A stretch of DNA of 64,000 nt from Catonia carolina (GCA_035578175.1 JAQMRL010000002.1:133612171-133676170), one strand, 5' to 3'. Counted from the first letter of the stretch, positions 1 to 11,605 are shown. The notes: generated from the letters alone by a model not told the origin. Program-made: numbers and translations.

Positions 1-1195
1 ATTTTAACGTTTAGTTTGCCTAATTTGTTTTCTTCTAAATTGGTTTCGAAATTTTATTCATGCAATTTCTGGAGAATGTTTTGGATTCATGTTATTAAAA
101 ATAACATACCAATAAATTTCATATTCGTTTCTAATATGTTTTTCCCGCCATTTGGGTAACTGACTTGCGTCCTTTTGATTACATGTAAGAGTTCTGATTA
201 TTTTTTCGTAATATAGCCCTTCTGTTGTTATATTCATAAAATTTGTTAAACTACAATCGTCTAACGTACTATTTAATATTTTTACCTCAAAACTTAGTTA
301 TATTAACTTAATATAAATAAAAAATATAAATGGATATCACTGTAAAATAAGTAATGTAGTCTTTTACGATTGTATTAATGACATAAATTATTTCGGTTAA
401 CTAAATATTCTGTTAATTTAATTTACATAAAATTCAGAATACTAATATTTAAAAAAATTGTTATCATTGATAAAACGTTTGTAAACATTGTTTATGCACG
501 ATATTAGACGATATTCCTAGTCTGCTGCTACTGAAAAAGAGGGGATAAAACAGCTGATACTACATTAAACGCTACGAGTTGATTACAATGAATTATTATT
601 AATTTCAGACCTACTTTTTTAAATACAATATATTTTTTTGGCTTCAATTTAATTGTTATTTACAACTGTACAATTTTTTAAGCACAACTGGTAAATGAGA
701 TTGAATGAGGAATGGCGGGAATGTGACGTGAATTTGAATCGATCCAGTGACCGATTTCGACGTGAAATGTTTCAAGGAATGTGGTGCCAATTTGTAATGC
801 TAATGATTTATAAACTATGATGGATGATGTTTTTTTGAGATGATTTTCTTTTTTATGAAATGAAACAGGCATGACAAGGCAAATTGAAATGGGTTTTTTT
901 GTTATTTTTATAATGGTCGGAGAAGATCCCTACTCCACATTTGTTCCAGTCATCTGTTACCAGGGAGATCGTTAGTTGAAAGAGATTGAACATTTGGATT
1001 TATCTGGTCAATTGTCTTTGTGTGTAATGAGTTGTATGTTGTGTTGACAATATATCAAACCGTTGGTATTTTCAAGTCTTTGTGAAGGTTATGATTGGTT
1101 ACAAGTACAATATATAAACTTATAATAAATACGAACGTAGGTAGGCCTACAAAATTTTCATAAAACCAGTATTTGAGGTTGATTATTGTGGGGTT
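1..1195. other. AT-rich non-coding stretch
   Basis: No coding, RNA or repeat structure could be supported here. Only short chance reading frames are present and the base composition is uniformly AT-rich, as expected of intergenic or intronic DNA. One copy of the palindrome TAGGCCTA lies at 1142. Confidence 0.5.
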
Positions 1196-1224
1196 TTGCT
1201 AAACCGTCAGAATGATAAACACGT

Positions 1225-1475
1225 TCGGGCAATACAGAATAGAACACTGCTATGTACAATAAATAATACAATATTCCTATTATGCCACCGATGGCACAAC
1301 ATATGATTAATTTTACCATACATAACACATTTAGGGAAATGACTATTTAATTCTATTCATACTGAATTTCAAACACATAAATCCATAAGTACAGTCAATG
1401 CATTCGTAACACATACCAGGTAATTCAAGGAGAAGACTCAAAAATGGCTAAGAGACGTCTCCAAAAGAACTAGCC
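1225..1475 (+). pseudogene. degenerate jockey-like ORF2 C-terminal fragment (tentative)
   Basis: In one frame the stretch reads AIQNRTLLCTINNT, resembling the segment after the reverse transcriptase domain of jockey-clade elements (compare IQIFQSRYLRLATGAP in the better preserved copy at 14,875-17,574). Further on, KTQKWLRDVSK resembles the family's terminal RRLWSRDLL motif. Several stops and frame shifts interrupt it, so it is a dead relic if real. No poly(A) tail or target duplication was found. The similarity is weak and was judged by eye. Confidence 0.3.
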
Positions 1476-1499
1476 TACTTTGGATTCTAGAGCGATGTC

Positions 1500-3620
1500 A
1501 GCACCGAAAGATTTATACAAGTTAATAAAATTATTTTACCATTGTCGTTACACTTGTAATTGTTATGACTAAATAACTGATTGTGAATAAACAAAACAAA
1601 GCAAAGAATGACTAGTAAATAGGCCTATTTAATTAAAATTCATTAACTAAAAAAATTAAACGTGATTAAAGTTCATTTAATTTTTAGTCGTGCATTAATA
1701 ATTTATGTCCATTCTACCTTTAGCTGGGAAACATAAAAAATGTCAAGTACGTGAAAATAAAATTAGTCATTTTATTGCATTGTAATTAAATTTATGAATA
1801 TTTTATCAAGTTTGAATGAAATTGTAAGCAACACATAGCTATACTACGCTAAGCCGTATTATAAACACCGTAAGAAAAGACAATATAGATAGGTAGTAAT
1901 TAAGTACAAGTAGTAAAAGTATAAAATTAATTTTATTTATAACCTATAATGATTTCCCGCTCTCAAAGATAAATTGTTATAGAAATGTTTACGAAATACA
2001 TGAATAACAGGATTCGAGACAACGACCTACATGGTAGATATCACCAAACGGATGGTCTAAGAGATCTATATTGTGATAATAATCATTTAGTTAAAATATA
2101 AGGAAATTAATTTTACATAAAATCATGGTTATAACACCGTAACAATTACATAGAATTATATTCGTTTAAAAGTAAAGCTGTGTTAAGTAATAAGCCTTAA
2201 AAACAAGTTTATTGTGTCAAGCCTAACGAATGTACAGTAGTCTACTACGATGGTAAAATTATTAATTTTAGATTATCATTGCTAATTAATTTTATTATCA
2301 TTAAATAATCTATCAGAAATAATTTTTAAATTTATCATTAATTTTTCAGTTCGATTTAATGCATAAATTTTTAAAATAGGAAATGAAACAGGAAGTAAAT
2401 GACTACTACAGACTTATCCTAACATTAAAGTCTCCGTCAAATGAAAAAATGTAGTATTTACAGTTATTTCGTGATTGTAATAATTACACATTTATTATTA
2501 ATTTTCAATGCCAATTAGATCATTTAAAAATTATTTTTATTATTTAAATAATTATAGATTGAACAAAAAATAGTTGTATATTTAGGGTAAACATTTCAAA
2601 GAAATCTTCTTGAAAAAAAATTATTATAGGATTAATATATGTGGATTTTTATATATATTTTTAGTAAAATTAAATTAAATTATACTTGAAAATGTGGCAC
2701 AACAACGAATTTCACTTACCAAATACAAGATGTAAAATAAGACTGATGATGATGATGTAATAGTTGTTATTGTTAACTTTGAGGTTAGGTTAGGTCAGAC
2801 AATGAACATTGTCAATTTTATTTGTCTTAAAAATTTTTCCAAACTAGTTTTCTTTAACTTTGAAGAATAAATTACACAATATTCACGATAATCCAAACAA
2901 AAACACGACACGAATATCATACACGGATAATTTTAAAGTCACATCAACCGAAATTCGCGAACGGTTATAACGATTAACGAAGACACTCGTATTGAAATGA
3001 AATCACACGTGATTGCACACACATTTTTTGTACCATAAAATGTTAATTTATGTTTGTTATCAATAAATGATAAGAGGTAGCCAGTGATAAGAGACGACGT
3101 TAAACAACGGTACCGGTAAGCGAAGGATCGAACGAACACACGTTTGTAGTCGCGGCCAGTTCATTCATTTTCACTCGGTGCTTTCAATGCCACCATGATC
3201 GATGCTAACGGCGCCGCCTTCCACTCTTCCATCTCTTTACCACATTTCTAGACAGTGTGGTGTGTAACACCCCTCCACCATTTCTTTTCTTATTATCAGT
3301 ATAACTGTAAAGTTACACCGAAACATAGGAATCACATAGCACAAACACTACCGCTAAGCGATCAGCTGATCTGTAACTCTACTACTGCTATTATACATAA
3401 AATAATACTGTTAAACGAATGTATCTTGTGATAACAGTTTCTGTTTTTTTTCTCATAAACCAATTTATTAATTCAAATAAAAAAGTAAATAAATTTGTAT
3501 TTGTCAGCGACCATTTACAGCGATAGATATTGTCACACATAGGCCTATATTAATATTTATTTATAATGTAATATTAAATATAATTTTTTTAAATTGCATG
3601 GGCCTAATTACTATTAAACT
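1500..3620. other. non-coding stretch with a short GC-richer patch
   Basis: No gene is recognised. The sequence is AT-rich apart from about 3140-3270, which is clearly richer in G and C. There a Kozak-like context (ccaccATG at 3194) opens only an 18-codon frame. This patch could be a promoter or first-exon remnant, but no splice-linked coding sequence was found on either side. A short ggttaggttaggt run, resembling two units of the insect telomere repeat TTAGG, lies near 2783-2795. Confidence 0.35.
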
Positions 3621-3627
3621 ATATTAA

Positions 3628-4574
3628 GGGGGGATACTTTGTTTCCTGCCAATGTTAAATTTGCTATTTTTAGGTACATTTTTCATAGGATTGGTAAAAG
3701 ATAGGGAAATGAAACTTTACACACTATAGCCTAGGGTCGGATTTCTTCTCGAGCTACTGATATTTTTTTGAATTTAATCCTTGGACCATATCATTTTTTT
3801 TAAATTACGAATAATATAAAATTTTTACAAATTGTTTTCTACGTGTTTTGCGTATTACTTATATTTGGAGCACCTGAGGAAGTCATAAAAATGTCGGTAT
3901 TTTATGTGGCTATACAGGATAATTAACTGGTAAAAATTTCAGCCTGGTAGGTTTATTGGTTTCTGAGAAAAATGTACCTTAATGTTAAAAGTCTAAATTT
4001 AGACTTTTCCCGTAAATTTACGGGAAAAGGTAAAAAAATGAAAGGCACAAATCAAAAACAATATGTAACTTATACTTCTTCTTCAGGTGCCTTCTTCATT
4101 ATTAAGGTTGGCTATCATCATGGTCAGTTCTACTCTGTCCACTGTGCTCTGAAAAGGTCATGCGACGAGCAGTTAAACGCTTCTCTCAGGTTTCTTAACC
4201 AGGATAAATATGTAGGTACCTACACAAAAATATATAACACAAACTACATAAAATATGTAGGCCTACATAAACAAGTAAATGTCCTATCAACAATTGTTTA
4301 GAAAGCTGAACCCATAGCTGAGAATATTAAAAACCGTGATGCAGATATTTTAAAAAACTAAAATTCTCTTCGCAGTAAAACGAGCAGTATAAAAATATTC
4401 GTTCGTAACTTGATAATTTTTCTGTGTAAACCTGATAAAAACTAATTTTTTTCATAAAAAAATATTTTTTTGACGTAATTTAATGTTTTTCTGGTCGATT
4501 TAGGCCTAAACTGTTGAAAAACATAAAAAACCAAAAATCGAAATTTTGAGTTAAGACCATCGTGCAATCTCCCC
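3628..4574. mobile_element. TTAA-flanked non-autonomous element, copy 1
   Basis: The stretch is bounded by TTAA on both sides (3624-3627 and 4575-4578) and its ends are imperfect inverted repeats (GGGGGGATAC against GGGGAGATTG). A second, diverged copy lies inverted at 42,364-43,099; the pair share long blocks such as tttttaggtacat, gcgtattact and accaaaaatcg. Copy 1 carries about 200 bp near 4060-4280 that copy 2 lacks, probably a later insertion. A 109-codon frame at 3972-4301 spans the shared and inserted sequence and matches nothing recognised, so it is treated as chance. TTAA flanks fit piggyBac-type mobilisation, but no transposase is present. Confidence 0.6.
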
Positions 4575-4579
4575 TTAAA

Positions 4580-5578
4580 GGCTTAGGCCTATTAAATTTT
4601 GATGGGCTAATAAATGCGTTTATTTATTTATTTTTTATTTTATTTATTTGTGTATGTACAATGAATTAGGCTAAAATAAGAAATGTGCTGAAGGTGACAA
4701 TGATACAAATGATAACGTGAACGACGTGAGGAAGCCAACTACCCATTCATGAAGCTTCTTGGTTTTTATTTTACCGACTGAATTCTTAATCAATGTTCAG
4801 TGTATACTAGTTATATTACAGTCACCTGAATTGTTTTTTTATTACAGAAACGAATCTTTGTTCCAAGTTCTTTTTAGCCTTCTGGGAGGGTTCCCTGATA
4901 AAGTAAGTTAATTGAACTTATCGTCTTAATTAGTTTTTTTACGTCCAGCTAGTTTTCTGTGAAAACTTTGAATAGTGTCGAATACGTAAGGAACGTTCAG
5001 GTCATTGTGAATAGTCTCGTTTGGTGCGTAGAAGGGGAGTTCGTAATAATTCCTAACACTCAAGAACAAGACTGTAATTGAGCTATATTATTTGGTTTAG
5101 CGGATTTATAAATTTAGGAACCCTATGTCCACATCGGTTTTAGAAAGTATTGATATATCTTTAATTTCTTTGTTAAAGAGAGAGAGTGAGGGGGGAATGT
5201 TCACCAATTAAACTGTATAGAGATTTTGTTCTGTGCGTTATTTTTTGTCGTTTTAGTGATATGTGAGGTCTCTATGTTAGTCTTTTGTCAAATGTCATTC
5301 CTAAATATCTCTAACTGTGTCAGTCTGTGGGAAGGGCGTATTGTTTATGTAAATTAGAGAACATGTTTGGGGCTGTAATTTGATTAGATTTTGCAGGATT
5401 GACTCTGATTTACCACTTGTGCCACCATATAGAGGTTTTTAAGCGAGACTACATTTATTTAGGGTAGATTATTCAAGTTTTCTCACAGCTACCCTTACTT
5501 TTCTCACAGGTAAATTAATTTTTTTATTTATAATTTAATAACTAAATTCCATTTGATATTTGCTATAAAATTATATTT
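4580..5578. other. non-coding stretch
   Basis: AT-rich DNA without any supported gene or repeat. It includes a small purine run (gagagagagtgaggggggaa near 5178) and two TAGGCCTA palindromes at its left edge. Nothing else is seen. Confidence 0.4.
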
Positions 5579-5580
5579 GG

Positions 5581-5745
5581 CCGCCTCCGTAACGTGGTGG
5601 TAGTGCGCTAACCTACAAAGTGAAGGTCCCGGGTTCGATTCCTGGCTAGTTCTGGAAGGTATAACAAATGACAACCCACTGTTTTAGTTACATAACCAAA
5701 CTGTTGATGTGAGACTTTAAATAAACTAAAAGAAAAAAATTTATA
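5581..5745 (+). repeat. tRNA-derived SINE, family A
   Basis: The head reads like a tRNA: gcctccgtaacgtggtggta resembles a pol III A box and gggttcgattcc is a near-perfect B box. The tail region tgttgatgtgagactttaaataaact is shared with the copy at 19,487 and ends in an A-rich run. It is not called a tRNA gene because the acceptor stem does not close and the body continues about 90 bp past the T arm. Confidence 0.72.
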
Positions 5746-6690
5746 GCCTTTTAAAAAAAATTATTGCTACATGAATTTTTAAAAAATATTTTTATTAAAA
5801 ATTGTCACTGTATAAATATATAGGCCTAATACTCTGAACTAATGCAGTGAAACTAATATGTCAAGATTAATAATAAAATTGTATGCTGAACTGTGTTTCA
5901 TAACACAAGTTTTCAGTAGTAGGCTACCTCTAGAGAAGCTAATTTTGTTCCTGGAAGTTAAATTGTTTTTTTAGGCCGTTCTAGTATCCACTTACGTAAT
6001 AATAGCCTATGCACTGTATTTGCAATTTAAGTATTCGTAAAAAAATATTTCCATAGAAACAGGCAAATATTACCTGGAGACAAAACATATTTTATTGTAG
6101 TTGTTAGGCTAACTGTACCTATTCCTTTAATTTAAATTAGATACTAATGTATATATCTTTTTTGATATAGGCCTATTGCTTTTCACGTAACACGTACACT
6201 GAACATTCTTCAAAAATGTTACCAAACAGTGCAAGCCTATGCTTCAAAAGTTTTTTCGTGTTAAAGAGTGTAAAGTGTCACATTTTTGTAGCCTGTTACA
6301 TTATTGTTTTATTAAGGTAGTGTGATTTAGTGTAGTGTAAACTTTCAGTTTTAAGATCTAATTTTATTTTAAGTAGGCTTATGTAATAACTAAGTTAATT
6401 GACAAAGTAGGAATATTAGCTACAGTTTTACTGCGTAATAGAAGACTTTTAAGACTTATTATTTAATTTTAAAACTTACTTAAGGAACAGATTCTTTTCA
6501 GTAAAACATGGTTTAGATCGTTCTTACGCCCGATCGTGGTTGGTGTATCAAAGCCCTCTGTTTTGGCTCCGCTTCTCTGAATCCTGAACTCGTCAAATTT
6601 ATGTAGACAAGTTAGACTGGTAAATACCATTCTCAACACTGCACATAATGACTAGCTTACTTATATATTTATATTTTAAAAAGAGCTGTT
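5746..6690. other. non-coding stretch
   Basis: AT-rich DNA with two TAGGCCTA palindromes (5821 and 6168). No coding frame, splice-bounded exon or recognisable repeat was found. Confidence 0.4.
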
Positions 6691-6691
6691 A

Positions 6692-7440
6692 TTATTTTTT
6701 TAACCCTAGTTTCTGTACATTCCAACCTGTTCAATTAGAACAATAAGCAACCCATGACCTAATCAGATTAAGATAATTATGTATTAACGTGTACATGGTA
6801 TAATTCTGTACAGACTCAGACCGACCATTTTTGAAAAAGTGTGGTTACTTGAACCCCAACCGTCAAAGTACATCTGTAACCACTGTCTAGTATTTAAATC
6901 CATATACAAGTAACTATAGTCCGACACGAAAGAAAACACCTGTCTTTAAACAGCAATATCTTTTGAACTGATGTATGTAAAAACAATTACAATACATCAA
7001 ATTAAAGCTTGTTTTATTGTTGATTAGAGGATTACATTAACATACAATACTTTGTATCCCTATACATTTTAAAATAACGTGAACTAAGTAATAGTACCTT
7101 GAAGTTTGGTATACTGGAAAAGAGGTTAAAACAGGGTATTTTTTATGTGTCAATCGTTACATTTAATACACCATTAATTACTCAAATAAATAAATAAATA
7201 AATAAATAAAATAAAAATAAAATAAAACAAGCTTTAATTTGATGTATCATAATTGTTTTTACATAAAATGGTTCAAAAGATATTGCTTTTTAAAGCAGGT
7301 GTTTTCTTTTATGAATCGGACTCTAGTAGGATTTGAATCACGGAACCTTCGTCTCCATACATCAGCTGTTAAACAGCTGAATCGTGGCGATGACTTTACC
7401 ATTAGACCAACGGAACGGAGTAGTTTATTATGTTGCTATA
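6692..7440 (-). repeat. tRNA-derived SINE, family B, split by an inserted element
   Basis: The tail portion (6692-6917) and the tRNA-like head (7323-7440) are both on the minus strand and in the order expected of one SINE, compared with intact copies at 10,662-10,997 and 53,236-53,572. The break falls between the conserved blocks gtaact and ctagtaggatttgaa, exactly where the 405-bp fold-back element at 6918-7322 sits. The head keeps the B-box region and the internal palindrome cagctgttaaacagctg. Confidence 0.7.
6918..7322. mobile_element. fold-back MITE with roughly 100-bp terminal inverted repeats
   Basis: The ends are long inverted repeats: 6918-7025 (starting agtccgacacgaaagaaaac) matches the reverse complement of 7217-7322 (ending ttttatgaatcggact). 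The middle of about 190 bp is AT-rich and includes an (AAAT)n microsatellite at 7185-7226. There is no coding capacity. It interrupts a family B SINE, so it is younger than that SINE copy. The flanks ctat and ctag may be a decayed short target duplication. Confidence 0.72.
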
Positions 7441-7614
7441 AAAAGTTTTTTAGAATAATATTGATGGACTTTACATGTTCAATATGAATCGCGATCCTTT
7501 TTTGCGATCTCGATTGATGGTTATATAATTGAACATGAGACTACACAATCAATATGGATCGCACAGCAATACTCTCGTTTTGCGGATCACAGCTAAGTAA
7601 ACTAAACATGTGAT

Positions 7615-8130
7615 GATGGACATAAACAAAAGAAAGGTTTATGCAGCTATTTTGATCACTGTCGTGTTAAAACGAAGAATTGAGCGTAAGAGCTGAGTGA
7701 AAGATGGCTTCGAAAACGGTATAAGTACACGCATTTAAATGAATCAAATGAAATTCAGTTGACAGACACAGAAGATTGTAAATAATACTTCCGTATGCCT
7801 GATGCGCATTTTAAAAAACTACTTTAAATGTTTGGCTTATATTGAACTAAAACAGACACCGTAATGGGAAAATCAATTTCAGCTTAAAAAAAAATAGCGA
7901 TTACATTACAGTATTACGCTACGGGAACATCGTTTGAAAACTTAAAATTCTCAGCATTATTTTCGCTCTTCAATATTAGCTTGTTCAATATGCTCAATGA
8001 TAAAGATTTTAATATCAGTCTGAAATTAAAAAAAAGATATACTGAACGAGTCAGTAAAATTAACCTCTCAAACTTACACTTATAAGTTATGATACCGACT
8101 GTCTTTCTCAACACGTCGTCGTTGCAAACT
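7615..8130 (+). pseudogene. PIF/Harbinger-type transposase relic
   Basis: Reading across frame breaks gives the order seen in Harbinger transposases: a basic N-terminus (INKRKVYAAILI, then LKRRIER), WLRKRYKYTHLN, then YFRMPDAHFKKLL, then KTDTVMGKSISA, then ITLQYYATGTSFENLKFS. The last block corresponds to the family's conserved 'LRFLATGxSFxDLKF' segment. In-frame stops and at least two frame shifts show it is inactive, and the catalytic C-terminal half is not recognisable. Upstream, at 7470-7600, oppositely oriented ggatcgc/gcgatcc words may be remains of the terminal region. The assignment rests on family knowledge, not on a search. Confidence 0.62.
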
Positions 8131-8284
8131 GTTCCAGGTATTTTAATGGCTACTAATGTGAACAATACAGCTATAACGGCTAAAAGTAATGACTGTTAAC
8201 ACTGTGACATTCTCTAAATTTAGTTTTTCACATTTAAAAACTATGATAAATTACTTTAAATGAATCAGTGTTTTTTCCTCATGA

Positions 8285-8440
8285 AACATTTATTTTTTTT
8301 TTCTTTGGTTTAAAGTCCGATGTTCTGCAATTACTGCTAATGCAGACGGTGAAGGATGAAATGATTTTTTTGTAACGTATGTAAATATGTCATGCCTGAA
8401 TGGGATTCGAACCCAAGACCGCATGATGAAAACATCTATT
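8285..8440 (-). repeat. tRNA-derived SINE, family C
   Basis: On the minus strand the stretch contains gggttcgaatcccattcagg, a perfect pol III B box, followed by the body cttcaccgtctgcattagca and gtaattgcagaaca and an A-rich tail. The same order recurs on the plus strand at 41,925-42,085. The A-box side is degraded. Confidence 0.68.
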
Positions 8441-8491
8441 GAAAAAGGTAAACAGATAGTTATATCTGAAGCAGCCTCCAGATAGAACATA

Positions 8492-9418
8492 CGAGGTGTG
8501 GCTATTAAATAACGAGACTGACGTTGTAAAAAATGTTGTTTTTATTTTATACATATACACTTATTGTCACCTTCAATATACACTCCTTCTCTATCCCTAC
8601 AACGCTCAATGCAAATTTTCTATTGTTGCAAAAAGTGCTGGAAGTCATCTTCTGTTAGCTCCCTCAGGACACGTGCCGCTTTCTCATTTACAGCTTCCAC
8701 AGACTCAAATCTTGTCCCTTTTAATGCAGATTTCACCTTAGGGAACAGGTAGAAGTCACATGGTGCAAGATCTGGTGAATGTTCTAGCACTGAGATGCTG
8801 TACTTGGCCAGGAACTTCTTGACAGATAACGCGGAATGAGCTGGCCGCATTGTCTTGGTGGAGAACCTATGATTTGTCCTTCCACATTTCGGGGTGTTTT
8901 TCCTTACTCTTTGAAAGTAGTTTAGAAAGTACCTCAAGGTAGTAATAATGATTGATTGTTTGACCTTCAGGAACCCAGTGAAAGTACACAATCCCATGGA
9001 TATTAAAAAAACAATCATCATTGCTTTAAATTTTGACTTGCTCATTCGAGCTTTTATGGCTCACGGTGACGTTTGGCTCTTTCAGTGTATGGATTGGCGC
9101 TTCGTTTCTGGATCATAAGTAAAAAACCACGTTTCATCACATGTTATTATCTTCTACCGGTTTACTAAGGTTAAATCTGCATTAAAAGGGACAGTGTTTG
9201 AGTCTGTGGAATCTGTAAAAGAGAAAGTGGCACGTGTCCTGAAGGAGCTGACAGAAGATGACTTCCAGCACTGTTTCCAACTATGGAAAATTCGCATGGA
9301 GCGTTGTAGGGATAGAAAAGAAGTGTATGTATATTGAAGGTGACAATAAGTGATTATGTATAAAATTAAAATTAAATTTTTTACAACGTCAGTCTCGTTA
9401 TTTAATAGCCACACCTCG
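8492..9418 (-). mobile_element. rearranged mariner with two copies of its 3' end
   Basis: Terminal inverted repeats begin cgaggtgtggctattaaata on both strands and the element is flanked by TA (8490-8491 and 9419-9420), the Tc1/mariner target duplication. The left two-thirds, read on the minus strand, carry the middle and end of a mariner transposase. The right part (about 9155-9345, plus strand) repeats the same C-terminal coding end (VKSALKGT, LTEDDFQH) in the opposite direction. The N-terminal half and the true 5' end are missing. At about 927 bp it is shorter than the usual 1.3 kb, and its ends form roughly 265-bp inverted repeats. Confidence 0.85.
8600..9150 (-). pseudogene. mariner transposase, middle to C-terminus
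   Basis: This would catalyse DD34D cut-and-paste transposition at TA sites if intact. Near 9080-9150 (minus strand) the first catalytic region CDETWFFTYDPE is readable. The second-Asp motif (HDNARPAHS in relatives) is damaged to TKTMRPAHSALSVKKF, so the catalytic Asp is lost. The third-Asp region HSPDLAPCDFYLFPKVK is well kept, followed by LTEDDFQHFLQQ. At least one frame shift separates the first region from the 141-codon open frame at 8620-9045. The N-terminal helix-turn-helix half is absent because the inverted end has replaced it. It is non-functional. Confidence 0.8.
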
Positions 9419-9420
9419 TA

Positions 9421-10258
9421 CACTAAAGAATGTGCATGTTTGGTCTCCGGATGGAGTTTATGGGGTTCTATCGCAAAAAGAAATTTTTGGTCGGTGTGAG
9501 AAGCTAATTTATCTTATTCTATCTTACGTAAGTAACAATCCACAACCTACAGAAAATTATTTTACTCAGTAAATGTCATCTTCACAGAGAAAATAATTAG
9601 TAAAATTATATATTTGAAAGTGGAGAAACTTGTTATAACGTGTCAAAAGCATTCTAAAAGTGAAAAAATTATCCTAGTCATAAAAATTAATTATGAATTA
9701 ACAATCTATTGCATTATTTTGTTAAGATGTAATATAGTAGATTAGATTGATCGACGGACGTTCGGGAAGCCTACTGTCTGTTCATAAACCTAGATAATAA
9801 AATTACAACTTTCGTATCAGTTATAATAACATGCATCTTAAATTATGTATTAAAAGTTCAATAAATATTTATGATTGATTGAAACAATTGAACAAGGCCA
9901 CGCTATCATAATTTATCTTATTTATGAATACATTTTATGATAATTATTTTAATGAGAAATATTAGTTAATTTGTGACAATCGTTATTATGTTTCGTAATA
10001 TCAACAGCCTTGTGTTGTACTGAATATACAGTATTGTGTAATGAACACAGTTATTTAAGTTTAATAGTTTGTAGATCGGATGCATGGAAACTGTATAAGC
10101 CTACATTATATGAATTCACCTTTGCAGCCAATAAATTTAATAGGTCTTTTAAATTAAATAAGCCATTAAATTAAGTATAGTAAACAACAGCAACAAACTA
10201 TGACATATAAAATTATTTAGTTACTTTGTTATATTCATTCAAGTTGTTATGTATACAG
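9421..10258. other. non-coding stretch
   Basis: AT-rich DNA between the mariner and the inverted repeat pair. No coding sequence, RNA gene or repeat is supported. Confidence 0.4.
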
Positions 10259-10261
10259 GGT

Positions 10262-10535
10262 GATTAAAAATTTAACTGTAATCTCTCGGGAGTGGATCTA
10301 AAGCTGAAAATAAGAAAAATGTAACCCTGCTATAGGTTCGAAACACTTAGTTCTTACGGGTGAAGGAAAATTTCAATTACCCCAGTAGGCCTTACTGAAA
10401 TTTTTAAATATATAATTACGAGACAAACTTGGAAATATCTTATAATTTTTAATCTGAAAAATTTCAAAAATAGATCTTAGAATTTTATATTTCTTAGTTT
10501 TTAAGATATTTGACAAACAAAAATATTAGGGGTAG
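10262..10535 (+). repeat. left arm of a dispersed inverted repeat pair
   Basis: The arm starts acagggtgattaaaaattta. Blocks such as aatttaactg, caattacccc and taattacgagac recur in reverse complement at 11,960-12,300. The two arms enclose about 1.4 kb containing a SINE and a jockey fragment. They may be two independent insertions of one repeat or the arms of a larger element. Confidence 0.55.
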
Positions 10536-10661
10536 AAAATAACACATATTTATGTTAAATTTGTTTTGTTCAACACATGCAAAATTAAATTCTAAAACAA
10601 TTGATGTAAATTAAGTAAGTAAAAAATAAATGTATATTAAAGTTCGAGTTTTATTAATTTC

Positions 10662-10997
10662 TTTTTTTTTAATCCCTAATTTCTGTACGTTGGAATCTGT
10701 TCAATTCGGAACAATAAGCAACCTCATAACCCAATGAGATGAGGATGATGTGTATGACGTGTAAATGAGGTGTATTCTTGTACAGATTCAGGTTGACCAT
10801 TCCTGAGAGAGTATGGTTAATTGAACCCCAACCATCAAAGTACACCGGTAACCACTGTCTAGCATTCAAATCCGTATAAAAGTAACTACCTTTAGTCTAC
10901 AAGGATTTGAACCAGGAACCTTCGTCTCTGAAAATCAGCTGTTAAACAGCTGATTTTAGTGACGACTTTACCTCTAGACCAACCCGGTGGGTTAGTT
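10662..10997 (-). repeat. tRNA-derived SINE, family B, full-length copy
   Basis: On the minus strand the order is: tRNA-like head (ggttggtctagaggtaaagt as A-box region; ggttcctggttcaaatcc as B box) with an internal hairpin built on cagctgtttaacagctg, then a body of about 200 bp, then an A-rich tail. Matching copies are at 6692-7440, 27,625-27,952, 32,874-33,085, 52,951-53,224 and 53,236-53,572. A 66-codon frame in the body recurs in some copies but is probably chance. Confidence 0.78.
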
Positions 10998-11229
10998 TTA
11001 TTATAAAAAATTATTATTATAACAAATTGACAAAATTATTATAAAAAGTACTGCTTTTTATTAGAATGAAAATAATCTTTTTCATAGATTGAAAAACGCA
11101 GTGGACTAACTTACTAATTACATTCTACAGTAACGTTTAGAGGTTAACCACCGCCAGAAATTACTCTTCTGCTTAATTAACCCTCGATGAATATGTAACC
11201 TTCGTTCCAAAATAGTAATTTAAAAAAAA

Positions 11230-11605
11230 TTTTGAGACCAATCTGGTATCCAGCTCTTTGGAGCAACGATAGAAAGTAACTTTGTTGATCCAGGCCTTTC
11301 AGTCAAAATTCTTAAGACTTGCTTCTGGCGCTCCTTTTTATTTAATCAGTGAAATCCTACACGACGATTTAAAACTTCCGACAGCAAAGAAACTAACCGC
11401 GTCCTTCTATAGTAAATTTCGCAAACGACTAGGTAACCATCTCAACCAACTAGCCTGTGACCTAGCTACAAGGACCTTTCGAACTATACGAACTATACGA
11501 CGTCTAATGGAAAAATGGAGCAGACCTCTTGGTTTGAATAACGGACGACAGTACTCATTAGTTCTGATCGGAAAATGTACCACTAGGTATCACTTCTCCT
11601 GACAA
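11230..11605 (+). pseudogene. jockey-clade ORF2 C-terminal fragment
   Basis: The reading IQAFQSKFLRLASGAPFYLI, then LHDDLKLPTAKKL, then LNQLACDLATRTF aligns block for block with the end of the intact ORF2 at 14,875-17,574 (IQIFQSRYLRLATGAPWYVR, LHSDLRIPYVKDV, PNDLARQMAIQNF). Upstream, LRPIW and GIQLFGA correspond to its LKPLWLYGIQIFGA, with a frame slip near 11,280. The reverse transcriptase core is absent, so this is a 5'-truncated dead copy. It diverges clearly from the neighbour, so it comes from another jockey lineage or an older insertion. Confidence 0.8.

Noticed and set aside
2783..2795. Interstitial telomere array
   Set aside because: There are only about two TTAGG-type units; short ggttaggttaggt runs are frequent in insect DNA.
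3972..4301. 109-codon open frame as a gene
   Set aside because: It lies within a TTAA-flanked repeat and straddles sequence absent from the second copy; its residues show no protein-like pattern and it was not recognised.
8395..8425. tRNA gene on the minus strand
   Set aside because: Only the B-box side is tRNA-like and the sequence continues into a repeat body shared with 41,925-42,085.
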